The translations under genes and the position numbers were made by a program. This document shows, piece by piece, positions 11,700 to 20,181 of a stretch of 39,812 nt of DNA. Location: positions 1-39,812 of the IMG/VR virus record IMGVR_UViG_3300043786_000796; one strand, given 5' to 3'. The notes below the pieces were generated by a model. The model ran no database searches. It saw nothing but the letters and a program-made list of their open reading frames with translations, and was not told the DNA's origin. How positions within the stretch are numbered: the stretch's first letter is position 1; each line of letters starts with the position of its first letter. This DNA comes from a virus.

Positions 11700-13071
11700 G
11701 ACTGTCGTCAGGCTGAGGGTTCCGCCCAAGCTGCTGCCGCTGTTCAAGCCGGCGCGGTACAAGGCGGCCTTCGGCGGTCGAGGCAGCGCAAAGTCTCACA
11801 CGTTCGCCGAGATGCTCATTGCCCGGGCATTCGAGGCCAAGATCCGCGCGGTGTGCATCCGCGAGGTGCAGTCCACGATCAAGGACTCGGTCAAGCAGCT
11901 GCTCGAGGACAAGATCATCAAATTCGGGTGGCAGGACGCCTTCGACGTCGTCCGAGACGAGATCCGGTGCATCGAGACCGGCTCGACCATCATCTTCCGC
12001 GGCATGCAGTCGTTCAACGCGGAGAACATCAAGTCCCTCGAGGATTACAACATCGCCTTCGTTGAGGAGGCCCAGGTTCTCAGCGATCGATCGCTTCGCC
12101 TGCTGCGGCCGACCATCCGCGCCGAAGGATCCGAGATCTGGTTCGCCTGGAACCCGCGTTTCGACAGCGACCCGGTTGATGCGTTCTTTCGGAAGGTTCC
12201 GCCCAAGGATGCGATCATCATTGAGGTGAACCACTACGACAACCCGTATTTCCCGGCCGTCCTGGTCGAGGAAATGAAGGGTGACTATGAGCGCGACCCC
12301 GAGATGGCGGAACACGTCTGGGGCGGCGGTTACGAGATCATCAGCGAGGCGGCCTACTACGCCAGGCTGATCGCCAAACTGGAGAAGGCCGGCCACGTCG
12401 GCGACTTCCCGCACGACCCCAGCCTGAAGGTCTACACAAGCTGGGACATCGGGGTCGACGACTACACCGCGATCTGGTTCTTCCAGATTCGGCGCGACGG
12501 CATGGTCAACGTCATCGACTATTTCGAGGCATCTGGCCTCGGCGCCCAGGAGTGCGTCCAGCAGGCCCTGCCGGAACACCTCGACAACGAGCGCGAGAGC
12601 ATATCCATGCTGGCCGAGATCGGTCGGTGGCGCGCCTGGTCGTACAGCGGGCACTTCCTGCCGCACGACGTCAGGAACCGCGAGTGGGGCGCCGGGGCGA
12701 AGTCCCGCGTCGAGACGCTGATGGAATTGGGCCTGCGCAATGTCCGCAAGGGCGCCGCGACAGATCCAGCCGATCGCGTGAACGCCACGCGCGAGCTGCT
12801 CCCGGTGTGCTTCTTCAACCAGACGCCCAGGGTGATGCTCGGGCTGTCCCGGTTGCGCCGCTACTCAAGGAAGATGAACAACCAGCTGGGCACCTATCTC
12901 GGCCCGCTGCACGACGACAATTCGCACGGCGCCGACGCCTTCGGCGAGTTTGCAATCAATGCAGGCATCCGCGCCGCGCCGCCGGCAGACGACACGAAAA
13001 AGCAGCCGACCGGCACGGTCCTCCTCGAGGGCGCCCCGAAACCCCGCAGCAAAACGAAGATCAGATTATGA
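11683..13071 (+). CDS. terL: Terminase large subunit
   Basis: 462 residues. ATPase: Walker A GGRGSAKS at residues 31-38, Walker B with YNIAFVEEAQVL, and the coupling motif region IWFAWNPRFDSDP. Nuclease half: acidic residues in YTSWDIGVDDYTAIWFF and the late HDDNSHGADAFGEFA. This layout is that of PBSX/Terminase_3-type large subunits. The enzyme cuts concatemeric DNA and pumps it into the prohead through the portal encoded next. Its stop overlaps the portal ATG as ATGA. Confidence 0.96.
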   Translation: MLRDDETVVRLRVPPKLLPLFKPARYKAAFGGRGSAKSHTFAEMLIARAFEAKIRAVCIREVQSTIKDSVKQLLEDKIIKFGWQDAFDVVRDEIRCIETGSTIIFRGMQSFNAENIKSLEDYNIAFVEEAQVLSDRSLRLLRPTIRAEGSEIWFAWNPRFDSDPVDAFFRKVPPKDAIIIEVNHYDNPYFPAVLVEEMKGDYERDPEMAEHVWGGGYEIISEAAYYARLIAKLEKAGHVGDFPHDPSLKVYTSWDIGVDDYTAIWFFQIRRDGMVNVIDYFEASGLGAQECVQQALPEHLDNERESISMLAEIGRWRAWSYSGHFLPHDVRNREWGAGAKSRVETLMELGLRNVRKGAATDPADRVNATRELLPVCFFNQTPRVMLGLSRLRRYSRKMNNQLGTYLGPLHDDNSHGADAFGEFAINAGIRAAPPADDTKKQPTGTVLLEGAPKPRSKTKIRL

Positions 13072-15431
13072 GCGCTGTTGACGATCTCGAATCCGACGCG
13101 GACGGCGCTGCCGATCAGAAGCGTCAGGAGCCCGACAAGAGCCTGAAGGAGGGCTCTCTGTGGGATTCGTACCTGCACGACTATGAAAAGGCCTTCAACG
13201 GCTGGAACGAGAAGATCGACCGCATCGAGAAGCTGTACGCCGATGAGGCGATGCTGAAGCGGGACAACAACGAAAGCGAGATGAAGGTCTTCTGGGCCAA
13301 TATGGAGGTGCTGAACCCTTCGGTGTTCTCGCGCCAGCCGGTGCCGGTGGTCGCGGCCAAGTTCAAGAGCCGCAAGCCCATCGTCCAGAAGGCATCCGAA
13401 GTCCTTGAGCGCTGCCTGGCGTCGTCCTTCGAAGCTGACGACATCCAGGGCACCATGAAGCTGGTGCGTAACGACTTCACACTTTCCGCTCGCGGCGTGC
13501 CGTGGGTGCGGATGGAAGTCGAGGGCGACTACGAGTGTGTGAAGATCGAACACCTCTCCCGGCGCGACTTCGCGCACGGGCCAGCCCGCAAGTGGAAAGA
13601 GGTACCCTGGGCTGCGCGCCGCGCCTTCCTGACAAAGAAGGAAATGCGCGAGCGCTTTGAACAGTTCAGCGGGAGCCTGTACCTTGAGGCCCAGTACACG
13701 ACGAAGGGCACGGGCGAAAAAGAGGACGAAGATAAGTCCGTCGAGAAGAAGGCGGTCGTCTGGGAGTTCTGGCACAAGGTGCTGGGCGTCGTCTGCTGGC
13801 ACTCGCCGGGGCTGAAGCAGGTTCTCGACATCACAAACGAGCCGCCGCTCAACCTGAAGGGCTTCTTCCCGTGCCCCAGGCCCGCCTACGGCACGCTGGT
13901 GCCTGGCACGCTGAAGCCGATCCCAGACATGGCCTACTATGCGGACCAGCTGGAGGAGATCAACAGCCTGACGAACAGGATCTCGGCGCTGTCCGAGATC
14001 GTGAAGCTGCGCGGCTTCTATTCCGCCGGCAACGACGAACTGAAGACGGCGATCGAGAGCGCAATCGCGCGCACGGATCCCAATGCCGTCCTGATCCCGA
14101 TCTCCAACGTCGGCCACCTGGGTGGCGGGCTTGCCGAGGCGCTGGTCTGGATGCCTCTCGATCAGATCATCAACGCCCTGCAGGCGCTCGTCCTGATGCG
14201 AAAGCAGCTGATCGAGGACGTCTATCAGATCACCGGCCTGTCGGACATCATGCGCGGCGCCACGGATCCGAACGAGACGCTCGGCGCGCAGCAGCTGAAG
14301 ACCCAGTACGGGTCGATCCGCGTCCGCGAAAAGCAGGAGGAACTGGTTCGCGTGGCTCGCGACCTGGCTCGCATCACTGGCGAGATCATCAGCGAGCAGT
14401 TCAGCATTCAGACCATCAAGGCCATGGCGCAGTACGACGAGGCGCCCCTGCAGGCCGAGATCGAGCAGCAGCTGGGCCAGATCCGCGAGCAGGTAGCGAA
14501 GCTGCAGACCGATCCGCAGATGATGCAGGCCGCGCAGGCGAACCCGCAGCAGGCGCAGCAGATCATGGGCCAGGTCAATCAGGCCGTGCAGAAGCTGCAG
14601 TCGACCATCACGCTCGACGCCATCGTGCAGCTGCTGAAAGACGAGAACATCCGGCCGTTCGTCCTCGACATCGAGACGGATTCGACCATCATGCCCGACG
14701 AGAACGCCGCCAAGCAGCGCGCGACCGAGTTCCTCGGGGCTCTCGGCACCGCACTGGCGCAGCTGATCCCGATGGTTCAAGGCCAGCCCGAGAGCGCTGA
14801 GTTTGCCGGTGAGGTGATCAAGTTCGCCGTGTCGCCGTTCCGCGCCGGCCGCAGCCTCGACCAGGCAATCGATGACTTCGTTGAGAAAATGAAGCAGACG
14901 GCCGCGCAGCCACGTCCGAACCCGGAGCAGGAGAAACTCCAGGCCGAAATGAAGACCAAGGAAGCCGAGGCCGCCGCCAAGGCGCAGGAGCGCGAGCAGC
15001 AGGCAAAATTGGCCGAGCAGAAGCACAACCAGGAAATGCAGAAGACAAAGGCCGCGCACGACGCCGCAATGGCTAAAATCGAAGCGGAAATGGCTCGAGA
15101 CGCCCAGCGCCACAACCTCGAAATGGAGCGCCTCACCATAGAGCGTGATGCCGCCAAGGAATCTGCGGACATCCAGCGCGACCAGGCGATCGAGAAGCAC
15201 AGCCGAGAGGTCGAGTTGTTCGACCGTCGAGAAGGCGAGCGCCTCAGCGAACGCGAAACAAGATCTGCTGAGCCGGCCGAAAGCCCAAAGGCTGAGCGGT
15301 CAGAAACGTCTGAAAAAATGCTCGAGATGGTTATGCAGAACCAGGCCGCGATTGCGCAGGCAGTCGGCTCGCTCGGCCGCTCCCGAAAGATCATCAAGGA
15401 CCGCAACGGCGACATATTGGGGATTGAATAA
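13068..15431 (+). CDS. P22-type portal protein
   Basis: 787 residues, start ATG 13068 coupled to terminase. Residues ~20-550 follow podovirus portals of the P22/BPP-1 type: WANMEVLNPSVFSRQPVPVV, PVVAAKFKSRKPIVQKASEV, FTLSARGVPWVRMEVEGDYE, LEEINSLTNRISALSEIV and MRKQLIEDVYQITGLSDIMRG then NETLGAQQLKTQYGS. Residues ~620-725 form a very long, highly charged coiled coil (QEREQQAKLAEQKHNQEMQK, ERLTIERDAAKESADIQRDQ), like the P22 portal barrel. A dodecamer would form the DNA entry pore. Immediately downstream is an unusual block of structural genes before the scaffold. Confidence 0.9.
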   Translation: MSAVDDLESDADGAADQKRQEPDKSLKEGSLWDSYLHDYEKAFNGWNEKIDRIEKLYADEAMLKRDNNESEMKVFWANMEVLNPSVFSRQPVPVVAAKFKSRKPIVQKASEVLERCLASSFEADDIQGTMKLVRNDFTLSARGVPWVRMEVEGDYECVKIEHLSRRDFAHGPARKWKEVPWAARRAFLTKKEMRERFEQFSGSLYLEAQYTTKGTGEKEDEDKSVEKKAVVWEFWHKVLGVVCWHSPGLKQVLDITNEPPLNLKGFFPCPRPAYGTLVPGTLKPIPDMAYYADQLEEINSLTNRISALSEIVKLRGFYSAGNDELKTAIESAIARTDPNAVLIPISNVGHLGGGLAEALVWMPLDQIINALQALVLMRKQLIEDVYQITGLSDIMRGATDPNETLGAQQLKTQYGSIRVREKQEELVRVARDLARITGEIISEQFSIQTIKAMAQYDEAPLQAEIEQQLGQIREQVAKLQTDPQMMQAAQANPQQAQQIMGQVNQAVQKLQSTITLDAIVQLLKDENIRPFVLDIETDSTIMPDENAAKQRATEFLGALGTALAQLIPMVQGQPESAEFAGEVIKFAVSPFRAGRSLDQAIDDFVEKMKQTAAQPRPNPEQEKLQAEMKTKEAEAAAKAQEREQQAKLAEQKHNQEMQKTKAAHDAAMAKIEAEMARDAQRHNLEMERLTIERDAAKESADIQRDQAIEKHSREVELFDRREGERLSERETRSAEPAESPKAERSETSEKMLEMVMQNQAAIAQAVGSLGRSRKIIKDRNGDILGIE

Positions 15432-15865
15432 TGCCAAAAAGCACGATTACCTGCAACCGCATCCTGGCGCTGATCTTCAACGCTACGGCATGGGCAGACA
15501 TTGCGGAGAACGACACTTCCGCGCCGCTGACCAACCTGTACCTGTCGCTGCACACCGCCGATCCGGGTGTGGGCAACAGCCAGTTGACCAACGAGACGTC
15601 CTACACGAACTATGCCCGCCTCGCGGTTGCCCGCACAACGTCGGGATGGGATGTCCCGGCATCTGGCCTGACACAGAACGCGGCATTGGCCCAGTTTGCC
15701 CAATGCGGCGTCACCGGAGCGACCATCACGCACGTCGCGGTCGGCACGGCATCGTCTGGCGCTGGAACCGTGCTTTATGCTGGCGCGCTCGATGCTTCCC
15801 TGGCCGTGGCCAACGGCATCCAGCCACAGTTTGCAGCAGGCGCCCTGAATGTGACGGAGACTTGA
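15431..15865 (+). CDS. Tail-fibre-like or decoration structural protein
   Basis: 144 residues. The pattern NRILALIFNATAWADIAEND, PLTNLYLSLHTADPG, TNYARLAVARTTSGWDVP and THVAVGTASSGAGTVLYAGA is that of a small phage structural family often labelled tail fibre or capsid-exterior protein; the exact place in the virion is not established. The ATG shares its A with the portal stop (TAATG), so it belongs to the late operon. Confidence 0.75.
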   Translation: MPKSTITCNRILALIFNATAWADIAENDTSAPLTNLYLSLHTADPGVGNSQLTNETSYTNYARLAVARTTSGWDVPASGLTQNAALAQFAQCGVTGATITHVAVGTASSGAGTVLYAGALDASLAVANGIQPQFAAGALNVTET

Positions 15866-15867
15866 TC

Positions 15868-16017
15868 GTGAAATACACCTGCAAGGAATGCGGCAAGGTG
15901 GTCAGCGTCGAGAACGGCAACATCAAGCGCGATTGCGCTTGTGACAACGGTATCATCGCGCACATGACCGCCACCGTTCGCGGCGAATCCAAGATGGCAT
16001 CCGGAGCCCGCAGGTAG
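15868..16017 (+). CDS. Small zinc-ribbon-like protein (49 aa)
   Basis: GTG start at 15868 with GGAG nine bases upstream; stop TAG overlaps the GTG of the next gene by one base. Cysteines are arranged YTCKECGKVV and RDCACDN, a C-x2-C ... C-x-C pattern suited to one zinc ion. Similar mini zinc ribbons sit between structural genes in other phages; function unknown. Confidence 0.65.
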   Translation: MKYTCKECGKVVSVENGNIKRDCACDNGIIAHMTATVRGESKMASGARR

Positions 16018-16922
16018 TGGCTGGCTTCAGGAACCTCAAGGAATACGTCGAGGCCGAAGACAACGGCCAGTATCACGTCGCGTTATTCCGCAAGGCGAAC
16101 CCTGGGACCACCGTAAACCAGAGCAAATGGTTGGATTTGATTTATTCGGGCGGCTCGCCAACGGCGCACTTCTACGCATCCTCGCCTCTTGAAGCGGCGC
16201 TGATCCCGCGGGCCCGCGGCTTCGATGTCCCGAATGTGGCGCCAGCCCGGCAAGTCCTGAGAAACATCAAAATTCAAAGTTTGTCCCGGTCGTCTACGCA
16301 AAACTCGAACGACCGCAACCAGATGATCCTTTGTGACTATCTGCTCTACTATCCATTCATCGACATGGACGCGACCGGCGATCCGCAAACGCTGATAAAC
16401 GACGTGGCCTTGCCGGAACGATACCCGGAAGGCGGGCAAGTCGTCGCTGTCGGCCAGTCGGCCAACCCTGGGGGCGGCGCCTTCACGTTCACCTACACCA
16501 ATCAGGATGGAACGTCGGGGCGGGTTGCGCCCACTCAATTGATCACGGCGGTCAACGGCGGCGGCCAGGTTGTCGGCGGTTCGATCACGAACTCGAACAA
16601 CGGACTTCCGTTCTGCATGTTGCAAGGCAACGATACCGGCGTCCGCTCGATTGAGGATGTCACCTTCACAGTCGCAGGCGGCGGGCTGATGGCCTTCGCA
16701 ATCGTCAAGCCATTGCTGACCTTTTACCTGACGCAGGTAGGCCGGCGCGACAACACGCTGAACATAAGCTTCGGCGCGTGTGACGAATTTGCGGGCCTGA
16801 TCAACATCCCGCGCCTGCCTATCATCAAGGACGATGCGGTGCTTTCCATCCTCGGCTGCGGCCACAACGGAACGGCTGACGGAATGATCCTCACCGGCAT
16901 CATCGAAACAGCTTGGAATTAG
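16017..16922 (+). CDS. Structural protein, unknown (301 aa)
   Basis: 301 residues from GTG 16017 (TAGTG overlap with the stop before). Rich in beta-type, Gly/Asn/Thr stretches (AFTFTYTNQDGTSGRVAPTQ, TNSNNGLPFCMLQGNDTGVR), as in virion surface proteins, with FRNLKEYVEAEDNGQYHVAL at the start. No enzyme motif. It forms a pair with the next gene; the two and the 144-aa protein look like a module of virion proteins. Assignment as structural rests on composition and place in the head operon. Confidence 0.7.
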   Translation: MAGFRNLKEYVEAEDNGQYHVALFRKANPGTTVNQSKWLDLIYSGGSPTAHFYASSPLEAALIPRARGFDVPNVAPARQVLRNIKIQSLSRSSTQNSNDRNQMILCDYLLYYPFIDMDATGDPQTLINDVALPERYPEGGQVVAVGQSANPGGGAFTFTYTNQDGTSGRVAPTQLITAVNGGGQVVGGSITNSNNGLPFCMLQGNDTGVRSIEDVTFTVAGGGLMAFAIVKPLLTFYLTQVGRRDNTLNISFGACDEFAGLINIPRLPIIKDDAVLSILGCGHNGTADGMILTGIIETAWN

Positions 16923-16931
16923 GATAAAGAA

Positions 16932-17816
16932 ATGGGCTGGACTTCGCACGACGACCTGATCAACCAGATCACAGTCAACGAAAAGGCTGGACAGACGTTC
17001 TATAACAAGACGCTGGCTTCTGCCGGCACGGCAGGCCATTGGACGCTGCTGTCTGGTCACGGCGGCTTCCCTGCTGCTGCTACGTTTGCCGGCGCCGATC
17101 TGACCTATGTGGCGACCGACGACACTTGGGGCGAAGGCGCGCCTTACCACGGCGGCAACGTGTCGGCCGCGACCAAGCACTTCCTCGGGGCTGGCGCGGC
17201 TATTGTCGCTGCTGCGGGTGCGCCTTGGTATCTGATGGCGATTGACCTGGTCGGCTATGTGCCGCTCTCGGGCACGAACGTCTCCACCATTGGCACAAAG
17301 ACCGTCACCATGACGGCGCTCGGCGGCGGCGCTCGATACCCGAACGGCCAGGGGCTGCGCCTGTTTGTGGCGGCTGACACCGCACTGGGCGCAAACGCTC
17401 CGACCTGCATCGTCAACTATCTGGACACCGGAGGCGGCGCTGGCGCCACAACCACGTTCACCTCGACCGCCTCACTTGGCATCGGGCAGCTGCTCAACTC
17501 GGGAACGGCGGCGAACAAGTGGAACCCATTCCTGCCGCTCGCGGTCGGGGATACGGGCGTCTCTGACATTGTCGACCTGGTCTGGGCTGGCACGGCGCAC
17601 GCATCCGGCACCGTCATCATCGGCCTCTGCAAGCCATTGTGGACGATCCCGGTCCCGGCCACCGGCCTCTACACGAAGATGGACTTCCTGAACGCATACC
17701 CAAGCCTGCCGCGCATCAGGGACGGCGCGAACATCCAGTTCCTGCTGTACCAAACAGCCGGCACGACTTCGGCTGGCACGATCATGGTCGACTTCGATTG
17801 GGCCTACGGAGGCTGA
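16932..17816 (+). CDS. Structural protein, unknown (294 aa)
   Basis: 294 residues, Gly/Ala/Thr-rich, beta-type throughout (GTKTVTMTALGGGARYPNGQ, GAGATTTFTSTASLGIGQLL), ending TSAGTIMVDFDWAYGG. No domain recognised. Start ATG 16932 is ten bases after the previous stop with AGGATAAAGAA in front. Part of the late operon; probably a virion surface or decoration component. Confidence 0.7.
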   Translation: MGWTSHDDLINQITVNEKAGQTFYNKTLASAGTAGHWTLLSGHGGFPAAATFAGADLTYVATDDTWGEGAPYHGGNVSAATKHFLGAGAAIVAAAGAPWYLMAIDLVGYVPLSGTNVSTIGTKTVTMTALGGGARYPNGQGLRLFVAADTALGANAPTCIVNYLDTGGGAGATTTFTSTASLGIGQLLNSGTAANKWNPFLPLAVGDTGVSDIVDLVWAGTAHASGTVIIGLCKPLWTIPVPATGLYTKMDFLNAYPSLPRIRDGANIQFLLYQTAGTTSAGTIMVDFDWAYGG

Positions 17817-17817
17817 T

Positions 17818-17970
17818 ATGGATAAGTCCATCCTCGACATCATCAACGATTTCGCGGCGTGGCGCGGCAACTTGTTCACCTTGGCGGCGCTGATAATCGA
17901 CCGGCATTCGGCCATGATCCGAGAGAAGCTGATAGCCGCCGGCCACGCGGAAGCTGCGGAACTGTTCTGA
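17818..17970 (+). CDS. Small helical protein between structural genes (50 aa)
   Basis: ATG 17818 lies one base after the previous stop, with GGAGG just upstream, and the stop TGA shares a base with the next ATG (17970). MDKSILDIINDFAAWRGNLF then TLAALIIDRHSAMIREKLIA is amphipathic helix, not a clear membrane span. Function unknown. Confidence 0.6.
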   Translation: MDKSILDIINDFAAWRGNLFTLAALIIDRHSAMIREKLIAAGHAEAAELF

Positions 17971-18770
17971 TGGCGCTGTTCGGCAACGGCAACAATTACG
18001 GGAACCCCTGCATACGGGTGTTTGGCGCCGGGGTCGTGGCGCTTACGACATATCCGTCAGCGCTGGTGTCGAATTTCGATCAGGGCGGGTTCAGGCGAAA
18101 CAGCTATTGGGGCACCGGCATCAACTCAAACTACGCTTCGATCCCTTCCGGCAAGTACAATTCCTATGCCTGGATGATGCCGGCAAAGGCCGGGGCCATT
18201 GCCAGTCACCGGACAATCATCGGGGAAGGCGACCTGACTGCGGCCATTACAGGAGGCAGGAATGGCGCTGCCACCTTGGCGGGATCTGGATCGCTGACGG
18301 CAATCGGGCAGCTTGTCGTCTCACTGGCCGCCACCCTGGCGGGCTCGGGCGACATCACCGCGGCGGATCTGCGCGCCTTCCTGAATGCGTCGGCAACCCT
18401 GTCCGGTTCTGGCGACATCACGGCAGCGCTTCTCGGGGCAAAGGCAGACATTTCGGCAAACCTTTCGGGCGCCGGCGGGATTGATGCGGTTGCAACGGCT
18501 CTCGGGACGATGGCCGCGACCATCACGTCATCCGGCGACCTGCTGACCACATCGAACGTTGGCAATGCGGTCCTCGATGCGCTCAACGGTGTCGAGGACG
18601 ACTGGACGCTGCGCCAGGCGCTGCGGATCATTCTTTCGGCACTCGGCGGCAAGGTAGACATTACCGGAAACACGGTCACGATCCGTGACGTGAACGACAC
18701 GGTGGACCGCATCACGGCCACAACTGACACCAACGGGCAGCGCACGGCGGTCACACTGGACGCAGACTGA
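17970..18770 (+). CDS. Structural protein with GSGDITA repeats
   Basis: 266 residues from ATG 17970. Residues ~85-200 hold about five copies of a ~25-residue unit built around A-x-L-(A/S)-G-S-G-(D/S)-(I/L)-T-A (AATLAGSGSLTAI, AATLAGSGDITAA, ATLSGSGDITAA, ANLSGAGGIDAV, ATITSSGDLLT). The C-terminal ~70 residues (LDALNGVEDDWTLRQALRII, LSALGGKVDI, TIRDVNDTVDRITATTD) form a domain found at the end of several phage virion proteins. Likely an elongated beta-rich virion fibre or decoration subunit. The next gene carries one more repeat copy. Confidence 0.72.
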   Translation: MALFGNGNNYGNPCIRVFGAGVVALTTYPSALVSNFDQGGFRRNSYWGTGINSNYASIPSGKYNSYAWMMPAKAGAIASHRTIIGEGDLTAAITGGRNGAATLAGSGSLTAIGQLVVSLAATLAGSGDITAADLRAFLNASATLSGSGDITAALLGAKADISANLSGAGGIDAVATALGTMAATITSSGDLLTTSNVGNAVLDALNGVEDDWTLRQALRIILSALGGKVDITGNTVTIRDVNDTVDRITATTDTNGQRTAVTLDAD

Positions 18771-19300
18771 TGGCTGATTTCTGGGCCGACAAATACTGGA
18801 ACGGCAGATATTTCAACACCCGCTATTTCGGTGCGGGCGAGGAAGTAGCCGGCGCAATGTCAGCCAGCCTGTCCGGTTCGGGCGGGCTTTCGGCGGCTCT
18901 GACATTTGTCGATAACAGTGTCGTTATCGATATGGCCATCGACGCAGATGGCGTCCGAGCGATTAGGCGTAAGGCCAAGCGCCAGGCGGCCAAAAACGAA
19001 AAACGCTGGAAGCGAGAGAGGCACGAACACCGGCTCGCCGTTGAGGCGGCTTGGGCAAAGGTCTTCGGAGAACCGCAGACAGCTGAAGCCCCGCAACCGA
19101 CTGTCGAGCAGACCCAGCAGGTCGTCTCGATCGCCGCCGCCGAGATCGACTTGCTCGGCATTGCTGATGCTACCGATCGGCTCCTCGAGATGGTCGAGGC
19201 CTACGCCGAGGAATTGAGGCTTGAGGCCGAACTGAGGCTTGAAGCCGAACGCAGGAAACGAAACAGGGACGCAATGATCGTATTGCTGATGGCAGCATGA
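18770..19300 (+). CDS. Structural protein with one repeat copy and charged coiled coil
   Basis: 176 residues. The N-terminus MADFWADKYWNGRYFNTRYF is aromatic-rich, then SASLSGSGGLSAALTF repeats the motif of the protein before it. From ~65 on the chain is charged and helical (RRKAKRQAAKNEKRWKRERH, then LEMVEAYAEELRLEAELRLE), suggesting a coiled coil. No family recognised; it probably assembles with the product of 17970-18770. ATG is joined to the previous stop (TGATG). Confidence 0.68.
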   Translation: MADFWADKYWNGRYFNTRYFGAGEEVAGAMSASLSGSGGLSAALTFVDNSVVIDMAIDADGVRAIRRKAKRQAAKNEKRWKRERHEHRLAVEAAWAKVFGEPQTAEAPQPTVEQTQQVVSIAAAEIDLLGIADATDRLLEMVEAYAEELRLEAELRLEAERRKRNRDAMIVLLMAA

Positions 19301-19632
19301 GAGAGCGCTACTGCAAGGTCTGCACCGGCTGGCACAAGCTGGACGCGTGGCCCCACAACTGCATGCCCGAGCCGAACTGGAACCGCAGCGAACTGGCCGG
19401 CCCGATGCTCATCCGCGACGGCATGGAGCCCGTCCAGAGCCAGCTTGACGGCAAGATGTACGACAGCAAGCGCGCCCTGCGTGCCACCTACAAGGCGGCG
19501 GGCGTGACAGAGATCGGCAACGACACCAGGATCCTAGATCCGAAACCGAAGCCGAAGCCACAGGCAGACGAGGCCGGGATTACCGCCTCGATCGAGAAAG
19601 CAATGAGCCGCGCCGGCCTGGGCGCGCCTTAG
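19297..19632 (+). CDS. Zinc-knuckle-like protein of the head operon
   Basis: 111 residues. MRERYCKVCTGWHKLDAWPH-NC has Cys6, Cys9, His13/His20 and Cys22, a possible zinc site. LIRDGMEPVQSQLDGKMYDS, KRALRATYKAAGVTEIGND recurs in podovirus head operons next to portal or scaffold genes. Function unknown. It overlaps the previous gene as ATGA, and its stop overlaps the end of a leftward gene by four bases, marking the insertion edge of that gene. Confidence 0.68.
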   Translation: MRERYCKVCTGWHKLDAWPHNCMPEPNWNRSELAGPMLIRDGMEPVQSQLDGKMYDSKRALRATYKAAGVTEIGNDTRILDPKPKPKPQADEAGITASIEKAMSRAGLGAP

Positions 19633-20111
19633 AGGCCAGCCTTGTCAAATGCCGCGTTAAGCACTTCATCGATGCTTGGTTTGGGGAGCGTCTCCCTGTC
19701 CAAAAAGTCTTGGATTGCCCTGTTCCGGGCCTTTGATGGTTTGTCGAAATCAATTTTACGCTGCTTCTGAACGCGTTTCAGCAGTCGCTTGAGAATAGCC
19801 TCCATCTCGTCCATCTCGCTGTCTTTATACATTTCGTCTATATATTCGTTGAGCATTTTGACGAGATTTACATCGTAATCGAATGTATCGTCGTATTCTC
19901 CAAGTATGTTAATGCACATTTGCAAGTTTTTGCGTCGACTAAATTTGTATATCAAGACTGAAAAGTCTTGTTTTATTTGGTCAATCACAATTTGTGCGCC
20001 CATTTTCTGGGCTTCGTTGATCGCGGCTTCTACTCCTTTGATCTCGTCGGCGTCTGCCCACAGCCAGTCGCCATAGAACGGGTTCTTCGCGGCGTTGAGT
20101 TTCGGTTTCAT
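19629..20111 (-). CDS. AT-rich moron in the head operon, unknown (160 aa)
   Basis: 160 residues from ATG 20111, with AGGAG eight bases upstream (an earlier in-frame start at 20162 would lie beyond the operator). It is visibly richer in A/T than its neighbours and reads against the late operon, between the zinc-knuckle gene and the scaffold gene. The sequence is charged and helical: NAAKNPFYGDWLWADADEIK, EAINEAQ-type helices, YDDTFDYDVNLVKMLNEYID, EMDEMEAILKRLLKRVQKQR. No transmembrane segment or signal peptide and no family recognised. A perfect repressor-type operator lies 23-38 bases upstream of the ATG, so its transcription is probably governed by the phage repressor. Host-conversion or superinfection roles are possible but not shown. 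Confidence 0.78.
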   Translation of the reverse strand: MKPKLNAAKNPFYGDWLWADADEIKGVEAAINEAQKMGAQIVIDQIKQDFSVLIYKFSRRKNLQMCINILGEYDDTFDYDVNLVKMLNEYIDEMYKDSEMDEMEAILKRLLKRVQKQRKIDFDKPSKARNRAIQDFLDRETLPKPSIDEVLNAAFDKAGL

Positions 20112-20133
20112 GCCTTCGCTCCTTTTCAGTTGA

Positions 20134-20149
20134 ATAGGACGAATCCTAT
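20134..20149. promoter_or_regulatory. Repressor-type operator before the head-operon moron (perfect)
   Basis: ATAGGACGAATCCTAT, perfect six-base arms, in the 70-base gap between the leftward moron and the rightward scaffold gene. TATTCA (minus strand, 20136-20131) at its edge could be the -10 of the moron promoter. The centre contains GAATC, a GANTC site. Confidence 0.78.
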
Positions 20150-20181
20150 CACAAACGCACATCCCTCAGAAGGATAAAATT

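Noticed and set aside
12552-13067. An N-terminal extension of the portal protein into the terminase gene (959 residues)
   Set aside because: The extra part is an Arg/Pro-rich reading of the terminase gene in another frame; ATG 13068 overlaps the terminase stop and begins a normal portal.
12894-15200. A 768-codon open frame on the minus strand opposite the portal gene
   Set aside because: It is a GC-rich shadow of the portal gene with Leu/Arg/Asp-biased, low-information sequence and no ribosome site; the plus-strand portal is clear.
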